A stretch of 64,000 nucleotides of DNA from Zea mays (Eukaryota > Streptophyta > Magnoliopsida > Poales > Poaceae), in NCBI RefSeq assembly GCF_902167145.1, contig NC_050104.1:1860001-1924000 (forward strand). Direction: 5' to 3'. The notes beneath the pieces are model-generated. The model ran no database searches and was not told where the DNA came from. It saw only the letters and a list, made by a program, of their open reading frames with translations. Shown piece after piece: positions 9,517 through 20,752 of the stretch (position 1 is the stretch's first letter; every line of letters begins with the position of its first letter). The translations under genes and the position numbers were made by a program.

Positions 9517-10978
9517 CTGAGTGCCCCAGATCTGGCACTCGGCACAGTTCTCTTTACCGAGTGTCACCCGGGGTACACTCGGCAAAGATTATTTCATTAT
9601 ACTTTGTCGAGTGCCACCCAGTTGACACTCGGCAAAGGCTTCTTTGCCGAGTGTCATCTTTGGACACTCGGCAAAGTATATTTTTACTTTTTTAATTTTG
9701 ACAATCAAACTTTTTGTGGTATGTTCCTACATATGTAGACCTACATGTACCATTTTGGGACAATTAGAAAAGTGTTTTCTATAGCTAGTAGATTTAGTTC
9801 GTTTATTTGAATTTCTTTGGAAAATTCACATTTGAACTGCACGTCACTCGAAACTTGGAAAACCGTGCATGCAAACATAGTATCCATGCTATTTAGCACA
9901 AGTTACGACCGATTTCATGAGCAGACCGGAAACTTCGAGCACCATGCTCACTCAACATGGCCGTGAACTTGTCATCCAGTTGTTTAAAAATTGTATAAAA
10001 CACAAACAAAGTCAAAAAATCATGAAACTTGTCCTCTGGAGATGATATCATATGTAGAGGCTGTGATAAAAATTTGAGAATGTTTCGAGAAAGTTGTGAC
10101 GTACTATGTGTAGAAACCTAGGAGAACTACATTGAAAGTCTATGATTTCATGTGTAGTTCTTCTAGGTTTCTACACATAGTACGTCTCAACTTTTTCGAA
10201 ACTTTCTCAAATTTTTATCACAACATCTATATATGATAGCATGACATATGGACAAGTTTCATGATTTTCTGACTTTGTTTGTATTTTATACAATTTTTAA
10301 ACATATGGATGACAAGTTCACGGCCATGTTTAGTGAGCATGTTGCTCGAAGTTTCCGATCCGCTCCTAAAATCGGTCGTAACTTGTGCTAAGTAGCATTG
10401 ATATCATTTTTGCATGCACGGTTTTTCAAGTTTTGAGTGACCTGCAGTTCAAATCTAAATTTTCCGAAGAAATTCAAATAAACGAACTAAATCTACTACC
10501 GATTGAAAACTCTGTTATAATTGTCCAAAAATGATACATGTAGGTCTACATAGTGTAGTAACATACCACAAAAAGTTTGGTTGACAAAATTAAAAAAATA
10601 CAAATAAGCTTTGCAGAGTGTCCAAAGAAGACACTCGGTAAAGAGGTCTTTGCCGAGTGCCAAATATCTGGCACTCGACAAAGAAACATCTTTGCCGAGT
10701 GCTGACCCTCGGCCCTCGACAAAGGCTGACGACCGTCAGCTTTAGAACGGTCGCTGACGGCCCTTTGCCGAGCGCCACCTTTGACGAGTGTTTGCCACTC
10801 ACATGTCTTTGCCGAGAGTTTTTTTGTGCCGAGTGTCCTGCACTCGGTAAACCAGTTCATTACCGAGAGCAGGACTTTGCCGAGTGCGGCTCTCGGCAAA
10901 GGCTGCTTTGCCGAGTGCTCGAGAAAAAACACTCGGTAAAGAGTCCGGCACTCGGCAAAGGCCCGGATTCCGATAGTG
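9517..10978. mobile_element. Non-autonomous CACTA element, left end interrupted by the Tat element
   Basis: The right terminus reads CCGGATTCCGATAGTG (10963-10978), the inverse of a CACTATCGGAATCCGG terminal repeat. Both flanks hold the subterminal motif TTTGCCGAGTG and its inverse CACTCGGCAAAG, many copies each. The centre is a long palindrome and there is no transposase frame. The left terminus is not present because the Tat element begins inside the left subterminal repeats; it should lie beyond position 1. Confidence 0.85.
9690..10605. repeat. About 0.9-kb imperfect palindrome inside the small CACTA
   Basis: Sequence from about 9690 reads back in reverse complement to about 10605, with the centre near 10145-10155 (around TCTATGATTTCATGTGTAG). 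Landmarks: GTAGACCTACATGTA at about 9736 mirrors TACATGTAGGTCTAC at about 10537. TTACGACCGATTT at about 9904 mirrors AAATCGGTCGTAA near 10371. Arms are about 450 bp with scattered mismatches. No protein frame. Confidence 0.9.
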
Positions 10979-12878
10979 AATAAAGGTTTCACGATCAGAT
11001 CCAAGGTAAGTGACGATTAGGGTTTTACACGTGTGTTGGAATGACCCCTTCTTATATATTTGTAGAGCGTATTAATGGGTCGTGGCCCATATTAAACCTA
11101 TTATCCAAATATAAGTTGGACTCTAATCTGAATTATTTATGATTGTTACTTGGACATATCTTCAACATATTCTTTTCTTCTTTCTAAGGTGCAAATATTT
11201 AATTCACACAACACTATAGCCAATAGATTATTTATATGGTCGTGCAAAACACTGTTTTATATTATAGACTACAATATATATAGAGTAGAGCTTAAAATAG
11301 AAGATAGAGCAAGCGACAACTAAAGACATACGTACCATATCTTCTATATATAAGCGTCGATTGAGCTAGACCGGAGGTGTCTCATTACTGAAAGGCATTA
11401 TCATCCTCCGGTCGAAGAATAATAGATTCCACGCCAAGGAGCCTAACTAGCACAAAATGGCTCTTGGACCTTGTTCAATTATACGTGGATCAAAGAGGAT
11501 TAAATCCCTTTCTTATTTATTTTTGACTAGCAAGTAATTTAATCATCTCCAATCCTATTTAATCCACTTTTAAGAGTTTGTTTGATTAGAAGGGGTCGAA
11601 GGGGATTGAGAAGGCAGGGAAAATTGGAGGCCATCCTTTGCTATACAAAATTAAACAGTAAGATATTTCCTCCCCTTAAATCCCCCATAGAAAAACATGC
11701 AAAAAATAGATAAAAAAATCACAAGTCACACAAATTCTCGTGCAAAAAACACACACTTCATGGCTGCGGGGGCTCGGATTCGGAACCCCAGGGCTCAGGC
11801 TGAGTGGAGTAAACAATGAAGGGCTGGTGGGGTCGCGTCCCTCTAAAAAATGAAATTTTGTTTTGTAGTTCTATATCTTATGTTTAAAATAAAAGAGTTA
11901 GATTATAATAAGTTAAATTTTATTATGTTTTTAATATATATATATATATATATGTGTGTGTGTTTTTTAATTGTTATGACTAGTGACTGTTGTATATTAT
12001 ATATATACATGTATTCTATTTATTAATATTATAACTATAGTTATATATGTTGGCTCTCTCGAAGAAAAATCCTGGCTAGGCTTGCATGTTCCTTACCAAT
12101 CCAATTTACTCATAAGACACCCATGTCTATTTACGATATTCGCTCTCCTTATTTTGTCTTCATTCGGTTTTCAAATGAGTTTTTGAGACCCTAAATAAAT
12201 CTAAATTAAAATGTATCAAGTATAAAGTTTTATAACTATTTGAGATCTACATCTTTGGTTTTGGTGCTTGCTTCATTGAGGTCATTTAAAATAATTGAAC
12301 TTCATGTTTGAAAATTCAATCGTAATTTTTCAAGCCTAAATGGTTTTAAATAAAAAAGTAGTCAACTAAGAAATTATATATCTTTTCAAATACTATAAAT
12401 TTTATTCTGACCATCTCATCGTCCAAGACTATTTAAAAATATAAAAATTAATTTCAAATTAATTATAGAAACGCTTGGTTACGAAAAAAGGCCACTATAT
12501 GTCTTCATTGGTGCTTTTCTTAAGAAAAGAGCTAATAAAAATCATATTTTTGTACTAACAATTTTTTAAAATCCGCTGGTAAAAATGCATTTACAACAGC
12601 GATTTGGATCATTGATTAATTTCTATTAGCACTTATACGTACATTATAAACCAACAATTAAAAATAGCTATCATCAACAAAAATAATAATTGTGCACTAG
12701 TGATTCCGCCCTCTCTCCCCCTCAAATAGACGAGAGGAATGTTTTCTCAATCCCCTTTCTTTATTGTGCCCTTCTCACTGGCATAGGGCTACATGCTTCC
12801 ACTACATTGTGCCTCGTGTCGCGCCAATGAACCGAGCTCTGCCCATGGCAAGCTCTGCGTCGGCCATGCCCACGCTAA
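10979..12878. other. AT-rich DNA with no gene seen
   Basis: No frame longer than about 70 codons and no recognisable protein. There is a TA/TG dinucleotide tract at about 11935-11965. Around 12470-12705 lies AT-rich sequence ending in GCACTAGTG, which resembles a small CACTA-type terminus but lacks a convincing partner or target duplication. Confidence 0.5.
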
Positions 12879-13004
12879 GGGCTTGTTCGTTTCTATCGGA
12901 TTGGTGGGTCGGAACGATTCCTGACCGGATTGCTTCTTTAATTTATATAAACTTTGATTAGCTGGAACGATTCCGGGTGCAATCCGACGGAAACGAACAA
13001 GGCC
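12879..13004. mobile_element. Tourist-like MITE, 126 bp
   Basis: Begins GGGCTTGTTCGTTTC and ends GAAACGAACAAGGCC: terminal inverted repeats of about 15 bp with one mismatch. It is flanked by TAA on both sides (12876-12878 and 13005-13007), the target-site signature of PIF/Harbinger-type Tourist elements. Internal GGAACGATTCC segments are also inverted. Confidence 0.75.
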
Positions 13005-13370
13005 TAAGTGAGCTCCATGCCGGGTGGGCCACTCACCAGCCACAAGCTCATCCCCACATTTGTGTTGGCGAGCTTGGCTCTGCGTCTGTGCTAGGACGAC
13101 GCGCCGACGAGCTCCACGGTGACCCACGTCGGATCGGATGGCCACATCAGCGTTGAGTCTTGGCCATTTAGGAGATTTGAGAGAGGAGAGGAGGGAAATT
13201 TTATTGAGTCACTTACACACGGATCCATTTTGCTAGTAGATGGGAAAGAGATATAGTTTTTCTCAGTTTGCAACATCAGGCTTCCCCATTCCCCTTTAAT
13301 TTTATTTTCTCAATATCTTATATTGATGCTCCATCTTGAGTTGTTCTAACACATGCCATGCATGCCAAAT

Positions 13371-13589
13371 TAAATACACCACTCACAAACAAAAGGCAAG
13401 GGCACATAAGCATCTATACATGCTATTTTTCAATTGAGACAGGATGCTACATTGTGTTTGTTGTTGATACCTTTAGATAAATGTTAGGGTGAGATGCTCA
13501 CATAAATTCATAAATATACCATTACTCCTATTTTAAAAAGATGATTTTTGGGTGTTGCAAACCTACACCCTTAAGATGAATCTCGTTCT
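13371..13589 (-). pseudogene. Downstream tail of the old chromovirus, left of the Huck insertion
   Basis: This is the other side of the target site for the Huck-like element. The minus strand next to 13589 reads on from the chromovirus pol end that resumes at 27115, with a short S-R-D-E-I-H-L-K-G-V-G-L-like stretch typical of sequence after the chromodomain in such elements. The left limit is arbitrary. Confidence 0.4.
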
Positions 13590-14086
13590 TGTCGGGGACC
13601 ATAATTAGGGGTACCCTCAAGACGCCTAATTCTCAGCTGGTAACCCCCATCAGCATAAAGCTGCAAAGGCCTGATGGGTGCGATTAAGTCAGGAATCAGT
13701 CCATACGAGTGACTCGATCACGCTTCGCCCGAGCCTAGCCTCGGACAAGGGCAGCCGACCTCGAGGGACTTCCGTCTCGCCCGAGGCCCCCCTTTAACGG
13801 CGGACACATCTCCGGCTCGCCCGAGGCCTTGGCTTCGCTAAGAAGCAACCCTGACTAAATCGCCGCACCGACTGACCAAGTTGCAGGAGCATTTAACGCA
13901 AAGGCGGCCTGACACCTTTATCCTGACGCGCGCCCCCCGGCAGAGCCGAAGTGACCGCCGTCACTCCGCCGCTCCACTGGCCGGTCTGACAGAAGGACAG
14001 CGCCGCCTGCGCCACTCCAACTGCAGTGCCACTCGACAGAGTGAGTCTGACAGGCAGTCAGACCTTGCCAAAGGCGCCATAGGAAG

Positions 14087-14425
14087 CTCCGCTCCGCCCG
14101 ACCCAGGGCTCGGACTCGGGCTAAGACTCGGAAGACGGCGAACTCCGCTCCGCCCGACCCAGGGCTCGGACTCGGGCTAAGACCCGGAAGACGGCGAACT
14201 CCGCTCCGCCCGACCCAGGGCTCGGACTCGGGCTAAGACCCGGAAGACGGCGAACTCCGCTCCGCCCGACCCAGGGCTCGGACTCGGGCTAAGACCCGGA
14301 AGACGGCGAACTCCGCTCCGCCCGACCCAGGGCTCGGACTCGGGCTAAGACCCGGAAGACGGCGAACTCCGCTCCGCCCGACCCAGGGCTCGGACTCGGG
14401 CACAGCCCCAGAAGACGACGAACTC
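14087..14425. repeat. 56-bp tandem units in the 5' LTR
   Basis: The unit starting CTCCGCTCCGCCCGACCCAG repeats at 14087, 14143, 14199, 14255, 14311 and, diverging, 14367. The 3' LTR has just one full unit (26154-26209) before the diverged one. The array sits upstream of the TATA box, in the U3 region. Confidence 0.92.
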
Positions 14426-14954
14426 CGCTTCGCCCGACCACAGGGCTCGGACTCCGCCCTGGCCTCTGCCGAACGACCTCCGCCTCGCCCGACCCAGGGG
14501 CTCGGGCTCGGCCTCGGCAACGGAAGACAGATTCGACCCCAGCTTCGGAGGAGCCCCCACGTCGCCCGGCCTCGGGCGCGGGCCCGCCACGTCAACAGGG
14601 AGCGCCATCATCACCCTACCCCGAGCCGACTCGGGCCGCAGAGAACAAGACCGGTGTCCCATCTGGCCAGCTCCGCCAGATAGGCAATGATGGCGCCCCG
14701 CGTGTCCTGTGACGACGGCGGCTCTCAGCTCCCTTACGGAAGCAGGGGGACGTCAGCAAAGACTCGACCGCTCCGACAGCTGTCCCTCCGCCAAGCTCCG
14801 TTGCTCCTCCGACAGCCACGACATCACGCCAGCAGGGTGCCAAGATCTCTCCGGCTGCCACATTGGCATGTACTTAGGGCGCGAGCTCTCCCTCCGCTAG
14901 ACACGTAGCACTCTGCTACACCCCCATTGTACACCTGGATCCTCTCCTTACGCC

Positions 14955-14962
14955 TATAAAAG
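14955..14962 (+). promoter_or_regulatory. TATA box in the 5' LTR
   Basis: TATAAAAG in the context CGCCTATAAAAGGAAGGACC. The same site occurs in the 3' LTR at 26798-26805. It would drive the genomic transcript, starting roughly 25-35 bp downstream. Confidence 0.75.
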
Positions 14963-15267
14963 GAAGGACCAGGGCCTTCTTAGAGAAGGTTGGCCGCGCG
15001 GGACCGAGGATGGGACAGGCGCTCTCTTGGGGCCGCTCGCTTCCCTCACCCGCGTGGACGCTTGTAACCCCCCTACTGCAAGCGCACCCGACCTGGGCGC
15101 GGGACGAACATGAAGGCCGCAGGATTTCCACCTCTCTCACGCCCGTCTCCGGCCACCTCGCCTTTCCCCCCTTCGCGCTCGCCCACGCGCTCGACCCATC
15201 TGGGCTGGGGCACGCGGCACACTCACTCGTCGGCTTAGGGACCCCCCGGTCTCGAAACGCCGACAGT

Positions 15268-15285
15268 TGGCGCGCCAGGTAGGGG
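15268..15285 (+). other. Primer binding site of the Huck-like element
   Basis: TGGCGCGCCAGGTAGGGG starts two bases after the LTR end. Its position and TGG start are as required for minus-strand priming by a tRNA. Confidence 0.8.
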
Positions 15286-15325
15286 CCTGCTGCGTGCTGA
15301 CGAACAGCTTCCCGTCAAGCTCCAG

Positions 15326-18300
15326 ATGGGCAGTCTCCAGCAACCTCTCTGGCCCGGGATGGTGCTCCGTTTCGGGAGTCTTGAGTTCATGTCCTTCGAC
15401 GGCAGCTACGACATGATACTCCTTCCACCGCCGCGCGACAACGACAATGGCGGCCGACAACCCGCCCGCCGGCGGCGGAATCGACGACATCTTCCCCGCG
15501 GGGTGGAAGAACAACATTCGAGCTTACCCCGTCCTCTCCCCCGCCAACGGAGGAGGAGGCGGGGCAACCAAGGCCAAGCGGGAGGCCGCGCTTCGTCGGC
15601 CGTCGAGCGAATCGGTGCCCCCGACGCCCCAACGGAAGGCACGCCGGGCGTCGACCTCGCGTTCGAGACGAAGGCAAGCGCCGTCCCCCCGCGACGCGCT
15701 GATCCCGAGCAAGAAGACGACGCCAGCGCGCTCGCGGAGAGCTCGCAGGACGTCGCCCTCGTACCTGAGACGACGGTGCAACCAGTCCCCGATGTGACTA
15801 CGTCGCTCCTCGTCGACCAAAAGGTACTGACTAACTCCCATCTTACGTCATTTCGACTCGGCCTCAACCCGCCTAGCAACCTCGCTTTGGCGGGCGCTCT
15901 CATTGAGGCGAGTGCAACCCCACTGGGGTTTCGTATGCGGTCGCCTTGGGACCGATTGACGAACGTCTCGACCTACGGGCCCTCTGGGTCCGAGGAAGAT
16001 GACGATCCCAGCATCTGTTGGGATTTCTCTGGATTTGGCAACCCCAGTGCCATGCGGGACTTCATGACCGCATGTGACTACTGCCTCTCCGACTGTTCCG
16101 ACGGAAGCCGCAACCTTGGCGACGAGGACTGCGGCCCAAGCCGCGAATGTTTCCACGTCGAGCTAGGGGATCCCTCCGAAGGCAACCATCTTGGCATGCC
16201 GGAGGACGGTGATTTTCCTAGGCCGGTGCCTCGAGCCGACATCCCGCGGGAGCTAGCTGTGGTCCCCGTTCCGGCGGGGGGTCACGACCCACAGCTCGAG
16301 CAAGTCCGCGGGGCGCAGGCCAGGCTCGACGAGGGAACAGGGGCGCTTGAGACGATCCGCCGGGACGTCGGGCAGGTATGGGCGGGCCAATCCCCGGCCG
16401 GAGAAATACGTCACATGCCCCAAGGTCTCCAGCACCGCGTCGCCAACGATGTCAGGGTCAGGCCGCCGCCCGCATCCAGCGGGGTCGGTCAGAACCTGGC
16501 AGCCGCAGCGATGCTCCTCCGCACGATGCCGGAGCCATCAACCACCGAGGGTCGGCGAATCCAGGGAGAGCTCAAGAATCTCCTGGAAGGCGCTGCGGCC
16601 CGACGGGCCGAGAGCACTGCCTCCCGAAGGCAGGGATACCCCTCGGAACCTCACGCCGCGACTTCCCGATTCATGCGGGAAGCCTCGGTCTACACCGGGC
16701 GCACGCGCAGCACCGCGCCTGCGGCCCCGGGCCACCTCGGCAACGAGCACCACCGTCGCGACCGTCGGGCCCACCTCGACGAAAGGGTGCGCCGAGGCTA
16801 CCACCCCAGGCGTGGGGGGCGCTACGACAGCGGGGAGGATCGGAGTCCCTCGCCCGAACCGCCCGGTCCGCAGGCCTTCAGTCGGGCCATCCGACGGGCG
16901 CCATTCCCGACCCGGTTCCGACCCCCGACTACTATCACGAAGTACTCGGGGGAAACGAGACCGGAACTGTGGCTCGCGGACTACCGCCTGGCCTGCCAAC
17001 TGGGTGGAACGGACGACGACAACCTCATCATCCGTAACCTCCCCCTGTTCCTCTCCGACACCGCTCGCGCCTGGTTGGAGCACCTGCCTCCGGGGCAGAT
17101 CTCCAACTGGGACGACTTGGTCCAAGCCTTCGCCGGCAATTTCCAGGGCACGTACGTGCGCCCCGGGAATTCCTGGGACTTTCGGAGCTGCCGGCAACAG
17201 CCGGGAGAGTCGCTCCGGGACTACATCCGGCGATTCTCGAAGCAGCGCACCGAGCTGCCCAACATCACCGACTCGGATGTCATCGGCGCGTTCCTTGCCG
17301 GCACCACCTGCCGTGACCTGGTGAGCAAGTTGGGTCGCAAGACCCCCACCAGGGCGAGCGAGCTGATGGACATCGCCACCAAGTTCGCCTCTGGCCAGGA
17401 GGCGGTCGAGGCTATCTTCCGAAAGGACAAGCAACCCCAGGGCCGCCCATCGGAAGAGGCTCCCGAGGCGTCTACTCCGTGCGGCGCCAAGAAGAAAGGC
17501 AAGAAGAAGTCGCAATCGAAACGCGACGCTGCCGACGCGGACCTTGTCGCCGCCGCCGAGTACAAGAACCCTCGGAAGCCCCCCGGAGGTGCTAACCTCT
17601 TTGACAAGATGCTCAAAGAGCCGTGCCCCTATCATCAGGGGCCCGTCAAGCACACCCTCGAGGAGTGCGTCATGCTTCGGCGCCACTTCCCCAGGGCCGG
17701 GCCACCCGCAGAGGGTGGCAGGGCCCACGACGACGACAAGAAGGAAGATCACCAAGCAGGAGAGTACCCCGAGGTCCGCGACTGCTTCATGATCTACGGT
17801 GGGCATGCGGCGAATGCCTCGTCTCGGCATCGCAAGCAAGAGCGCCGGGAGGTCTGCTCGGTGAAGGTGGCGGCGCCAGTCTACCTAGACTGGTCCGACA
17901 AGCCCATCACCTTCAGCCAGGCTGACCACCCCGACCACGTGCCGAGCCCGGGGAAATACCCGCTCGTCGTCGACCCCATCGTCGGCAACGTCAGGCTCAC
18001 CAAGGTCCTGATGGATGGGGGCAGCTGCCTCAACATCATCTACGCCGAGACCCTCAGGCTCCTGCGCGTCGATCTGTCCTCCGTCCGAGCAGGCGCTGCG
18101 CCCTTCCACGGGATCATCCCTGGGAAGCGCGTCCAGCCCCTCGGACGACTCGACCTTCCCGTCTGCTTCGGAACGCCCTCCAACTTCCGAAGGGAGACCT
18201 TGACGTTCGAGGTGGTCGGGTTTCGAGGGACCTACCACGCGGTACTGGGGAGACCATGCTACGCGAAGTTCATGGTCGTCCCCAACTACACCTACCTGAA

Positions 18301-18574
18301 GCTCAAGATGCCGGGCCCCAACGGGGTCATCACCGTCGGCCCCACGTACAAACACGCGTTCGAATGCGACGTGGAGTGCGTGGAGTACGCCGAGGCCCTC
18401 GCCGAGTCCGAGGCCCTCATCGCCGACCTGGAGAACCTCTCCAAAGAGGTGCCAGACGTGAAGCGTCATGCCGGCAACTTCGAGCCAGCGGAGACGGTTA
18501 AGGCCGTCCCTCTCGACCCCAGTGGCGACACCTCCAAGCAGATCCGGATTGGTTTCGGGCTCGACCCCAAATAG
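15326..18574 (+). CDS. Gag-protease polyprotein of the Huck-like element
   Basis: A 1082-codon frame. The first ATG (15326) is 60 bp after the LTR. The first 500 residues are low-complexity, Arg/Pro/Gly-rich and acidic. The gag domain spans roughly residues 525-700 (W-L-A-D-Y-R-L-A-C, R-A-W-L-E-H-L-P, F-x-G-T-Y-V-R-P). A knuckle-like C-P-Y-H ... E-E-C follows near residue 770. The aspartic protease is near residue 895 with M-D-G-G-S-C-L-N-I-I and a G-R-P-C-Y-A-K-F motif further on. The frame ends at TAG 18572-18574, after which pol continues in the same frame; the context D-P-K-stop-E-A-V suggests an ancestral CAG. Confidence 0.88.
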   Translation: MGSLQQPLWPGMVLRFGSLEFMSFDGSYDMILLPPPRDNDNGGRQPARRRRNRRHLPRGVEEQHSSLPRPLPRQRRRRRGNQGQAGGRASSAVERIGAPDAPTEGTPGVDLAFETKASAVPPRRADPEQEDDASALAESSQDVALVPETTVQPVPDVTTSLLVDQKVLTNSHLTSFRLGLNPPSNLALAGALIEASATPLGFRMRSPWDRLTNVSTYGPSGSEEDDDPSICWDFSGFGNPSAMRDFMTACDYCLSDCSDGSRNLGDEDCGPSRECFHVELGDPSEGNHLGMPEDGDFPRPVPRADIPRELAVVPVPAGGHDPQLEQVRGAQARLDEGTGALETIRRDVGQVWAGQSPAGEIRHMPQGLQHRVANDVRVRPPPASSGVGQNLAAAAMLLRTMPEPSTTEGRRIQGELKNLLEGAAARRAESTASRRQGYPSEPHAATSRFMREASVYTGRTRSTAPAAPGHLGNEHHRRDRRAHLDERVRRGYHPRRGGRYDSGEDRSPSPEPPGPQAFSRAIRRAPFPTRFRPPTTITKYSGETRPELWLADYRLACQLGGTDDDNLIIRNLPLFLSDTARAWLEHLPPGQISNWDDLVQAFAGNFQGTYVRPGNSWDFRSCRQQPGESLRDYIRRFSKQRTELPNITDSDVIGAFLAGTTCRDLVSKLGRKTPTRASELMDIATKFASGQEAVEAIFRKDKQPQGRPSEEAPEASTPCGAKKKGKKKSQSKRDAADADLVAAAEYKNPRKPPGGANLFDKMLKEPCPYHQGPVKHTLEECVMLRRHFPRAGPPAEGGRAHDDDKKEDHQAGEYPEVRDCFMIYGGHAANASSRHRKQERREVCSVKVAAPVYLDWSDKPITFSQADHPDHVPSPGKYPLVVDPIVGNVRLTKVLMDGGSCLNIIYAETLRLLRVDLSSVRAGAAPFHGIIPGKRVQPLGRLDLPVCFGTPSNFRRETLTFEVVGFRGTYHAVLGRPCYAKFMVVPNYTYLKLKMPGPNGVITVGPTYKHAFECDVECVEYAEALAESEALIADLENLSKEVPDVKRHAGNFEPAETVKAVPLDPSGDTSKQIRIGFGLDPK

Positions 18575-20752
18575 GAAGCAGTGCTCGTCGACTTTCTCTG
18601 TGCAAACGCCGACGTCTTTGCGTGGAGTCCCTCGGACATGCCCGGCATACCGAGGGATGTCGCCGAGCACTCGCTGGATATTCGGGCCGAAGCCCGACCC
18701 GTCAGGCAGCCTCTGCGCTGATTCGACGAGGAGAAGCGCAGAGTGATAGGCGAGGAGACCCACAAGCTAATGGCAGCAGGGTTCATCAAAGAGGTATTCC
18801 ATCCCGAATGGCTTGCCAACCCTGTGCTTGTGAGGAAGAAAGGGGGGAAATGGCGGATGTGTGTAGACTACACTGGTCTCAACAAAGCATGTCCGAAGGT
18901 TCCCTACCCTCTGCCTCGCATCGATCAAATCGTGGATTCCACTGCTGGGTGCGAAACCCTGTCCTTCCTCGATGCCTACTCAGGGTATCACCAAATCCGG
19001 ATGAAAGAGTCCGACCAGCTCGCGACTTCTTTCATCACGCCCTTCGGCATGTACTGCTATGTCACCATGCCGTTCGGTTTGAGGAATGCGGGCGCGACGT
19101 ACCAGCGGTGCATGAACCATGTGTTCGGCGAACACATCGGTCGCACAGTCGAGGCCTACGTCGATGACATCGTAGTCAAGACAAGGAAGGCTTCCGACCT
19201 CCTCTCCGACCTTGAAGTGACATTCCGATGTCTCAAGGCGAAAGGAGTCAAGCTCAATCCCGAGAAGTGTGTCTTCGGGGTGCCCCGGGGCATGCTCCTG
19301 GGGTTCATTGTCTCCGAGCGAGGCATCGAAGCCAACCCAGAGAAGATCGCAGCCATCACCAGCATGGGGCCTATCAAGGACTTAAAAGGCGTACAGAGGG
19401 TCATGGGATGTCTTGCGGCCCTGAGCCGCTTCATCTCACGCCTCGGCGAAAGAGGTCTGCCTCTGTACCGCCTCTTAAGGAAGGCCGAGAGTTTCGCTTG
19501 GACCCCTGAGGCCGAGGAAGCTCTCGGGAACCTGAAGGCGCTCCTTACAAAGGCGCCTATCTTGGTGCCCCCAGCTGATGGAGAAGCCCTCTTGGTCTAC
19601 GTCGCTGCGACCACTCAGGTGGTTAGCGCCGCGATTGTGGTCGAGAGGCAAAAAGAAGGGCATGCATTGCCCGTTCAGAGGCCAGTCTACTTCGTCAGTG
19701 AGGTATTGTCCGAGACCAAGATCCGCTACCCACAAGTTCAGAAGCTGCTGTATGCTGTGATCCTGACGAGGCGGAAGTTACGACATTACTTCGAGTCTCA
19801 TCCGGTAACTGTGGTGTCATCCTTCCCCCTGGGGGAGATCATCCAGTGCCGAGAGGCCTCGGGCAGGATCGCAAAGTGGGTGGTGGAAATCATGGGTGAA
19901 ACAATCTCGTTCGCCCCTCGGAAGGCCATCAAGTCCCAGGTGTTGGCGGACTTCGTAGCCGAATGGGTCGACACCCAGCTACCGACGGCTCCGATCCAAC
20001 CAGAGCTCTGGACCATGTTTTTCGACGGGTCGCTGATGAAGACGGGAGCCGGCGCGAGCCTGCTCTTCATCTCGCCCCTCGGGAAGCACCTACGCTACGT
20101 GCTACGCCTCCATTTCCTGGCGTCCAACAATGTGGCCGAGTACGAGGCTCTGGTCAACAGGTTGCGGATTGCCATCGAGCTAGGGGTCAGACGCCTCGAC
20201 GCCCGCAGTGACTCGCAGCTCGTCATCGACCAAGTCATGAAGAACTCCCACTGCCACGACCCGAAGATGGAGGCCTACTGCGATGAAGTTCGGCGCCTGG
20301 AAGACAAGTTCTTCGGGCTCGAGCTTAACCACATCGCTCGGCGCTACAACGAGACTGCGGACGAGCTGGCTAAAATAGCCTCGGGGCGAACGACGGTCCC
20401 CCCGGACGTCTTCTCCCGGGATTTGCATCAACCCTCCGTCAAGATCGACGACACGCCCGAGCCCGAGGCACCCTCGGCTCAGCCCGAGGCGCCCTCGGCT
20501 CAGCCCGAGGCGCCCTCGGTTCGGCCCGAGGTACCCTCGGCCCCCGGGGCCAAGGCACTGCACATCGAGGAGGAGCGGAGCGGGGCCACGCCTGATCGAA
20601 ATTGGCAGACCCCGTACCTGCAATATCTCCGCCAAGGAGAGCTACCCCTCGACCAAGCCGAGGCTCGGCGGGTAGCGCGACGCGCCAAGTCATTCGTCTT
20701 GCTGGGCGATGAGGAGGAGCTCTACCACCACAGCCCCTCGGGCATCCTATAG
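18575..20752 (+). pseudogene. Reverse transcriptase and RNase H of the Huck-like element
   Basis: Same frame as gag-protease, broken by TGA 18719-18721 (consensus Arg, CGA) and ending at TAG 20750-20752 (consensus Gln, CAG). RT blocks: W-R-M-C-V-D-Y near 18850, S-F-L-D-A-Y-S-G-Y-H-Q-I near 18965, catalytic Y-V-D-D-I-V-V-K near 19158. A degenerate RT-linked RNase H (about 19590-19850) is followed by a second RNase H with the D of F-F-D-G-S near 20022, an E in N-V-A-E-Y-E-A-L near 20135 and D-S-Q-L-V-I-D. A linker with tandem Q-P-E-A-P-S-A heptapeptides (20455-20545) leads toward integrase. Confidence 0.9.

Larger units (their letters stand above)
13590..15265 (+). repeat. 5' LTR of the Huck-like element (1676 bp)
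   Basis: Starts TGTCGGGG and ends GCCGACA. It contains a promoter with TATAAAAGG. It is 218 bp longer than the 3' LTR. Four extra 56-bp units (+224) and six fewer C in the C-run near the end (-6) account for the difference exactly. By eye I count about 13 substitutions against the 3' copy, mostly transitions. Confidence 0.93.

Noticed and set aside
12470..12705. Possible small CACTA element ending GCACTAGTG
   Set aside because: The left candidate CACTATATG and the right end share only the first five bases, and the flanks (GGC, ATT) do not match as a duplication.
16538..17839. 433-codon minus-strand frame opposite gag of the Huck-like element
   Set aside because: It is the antisense shadow of the GC-rich gag-protease frame, whose sense reading has clear gag motifs. 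No independent support.
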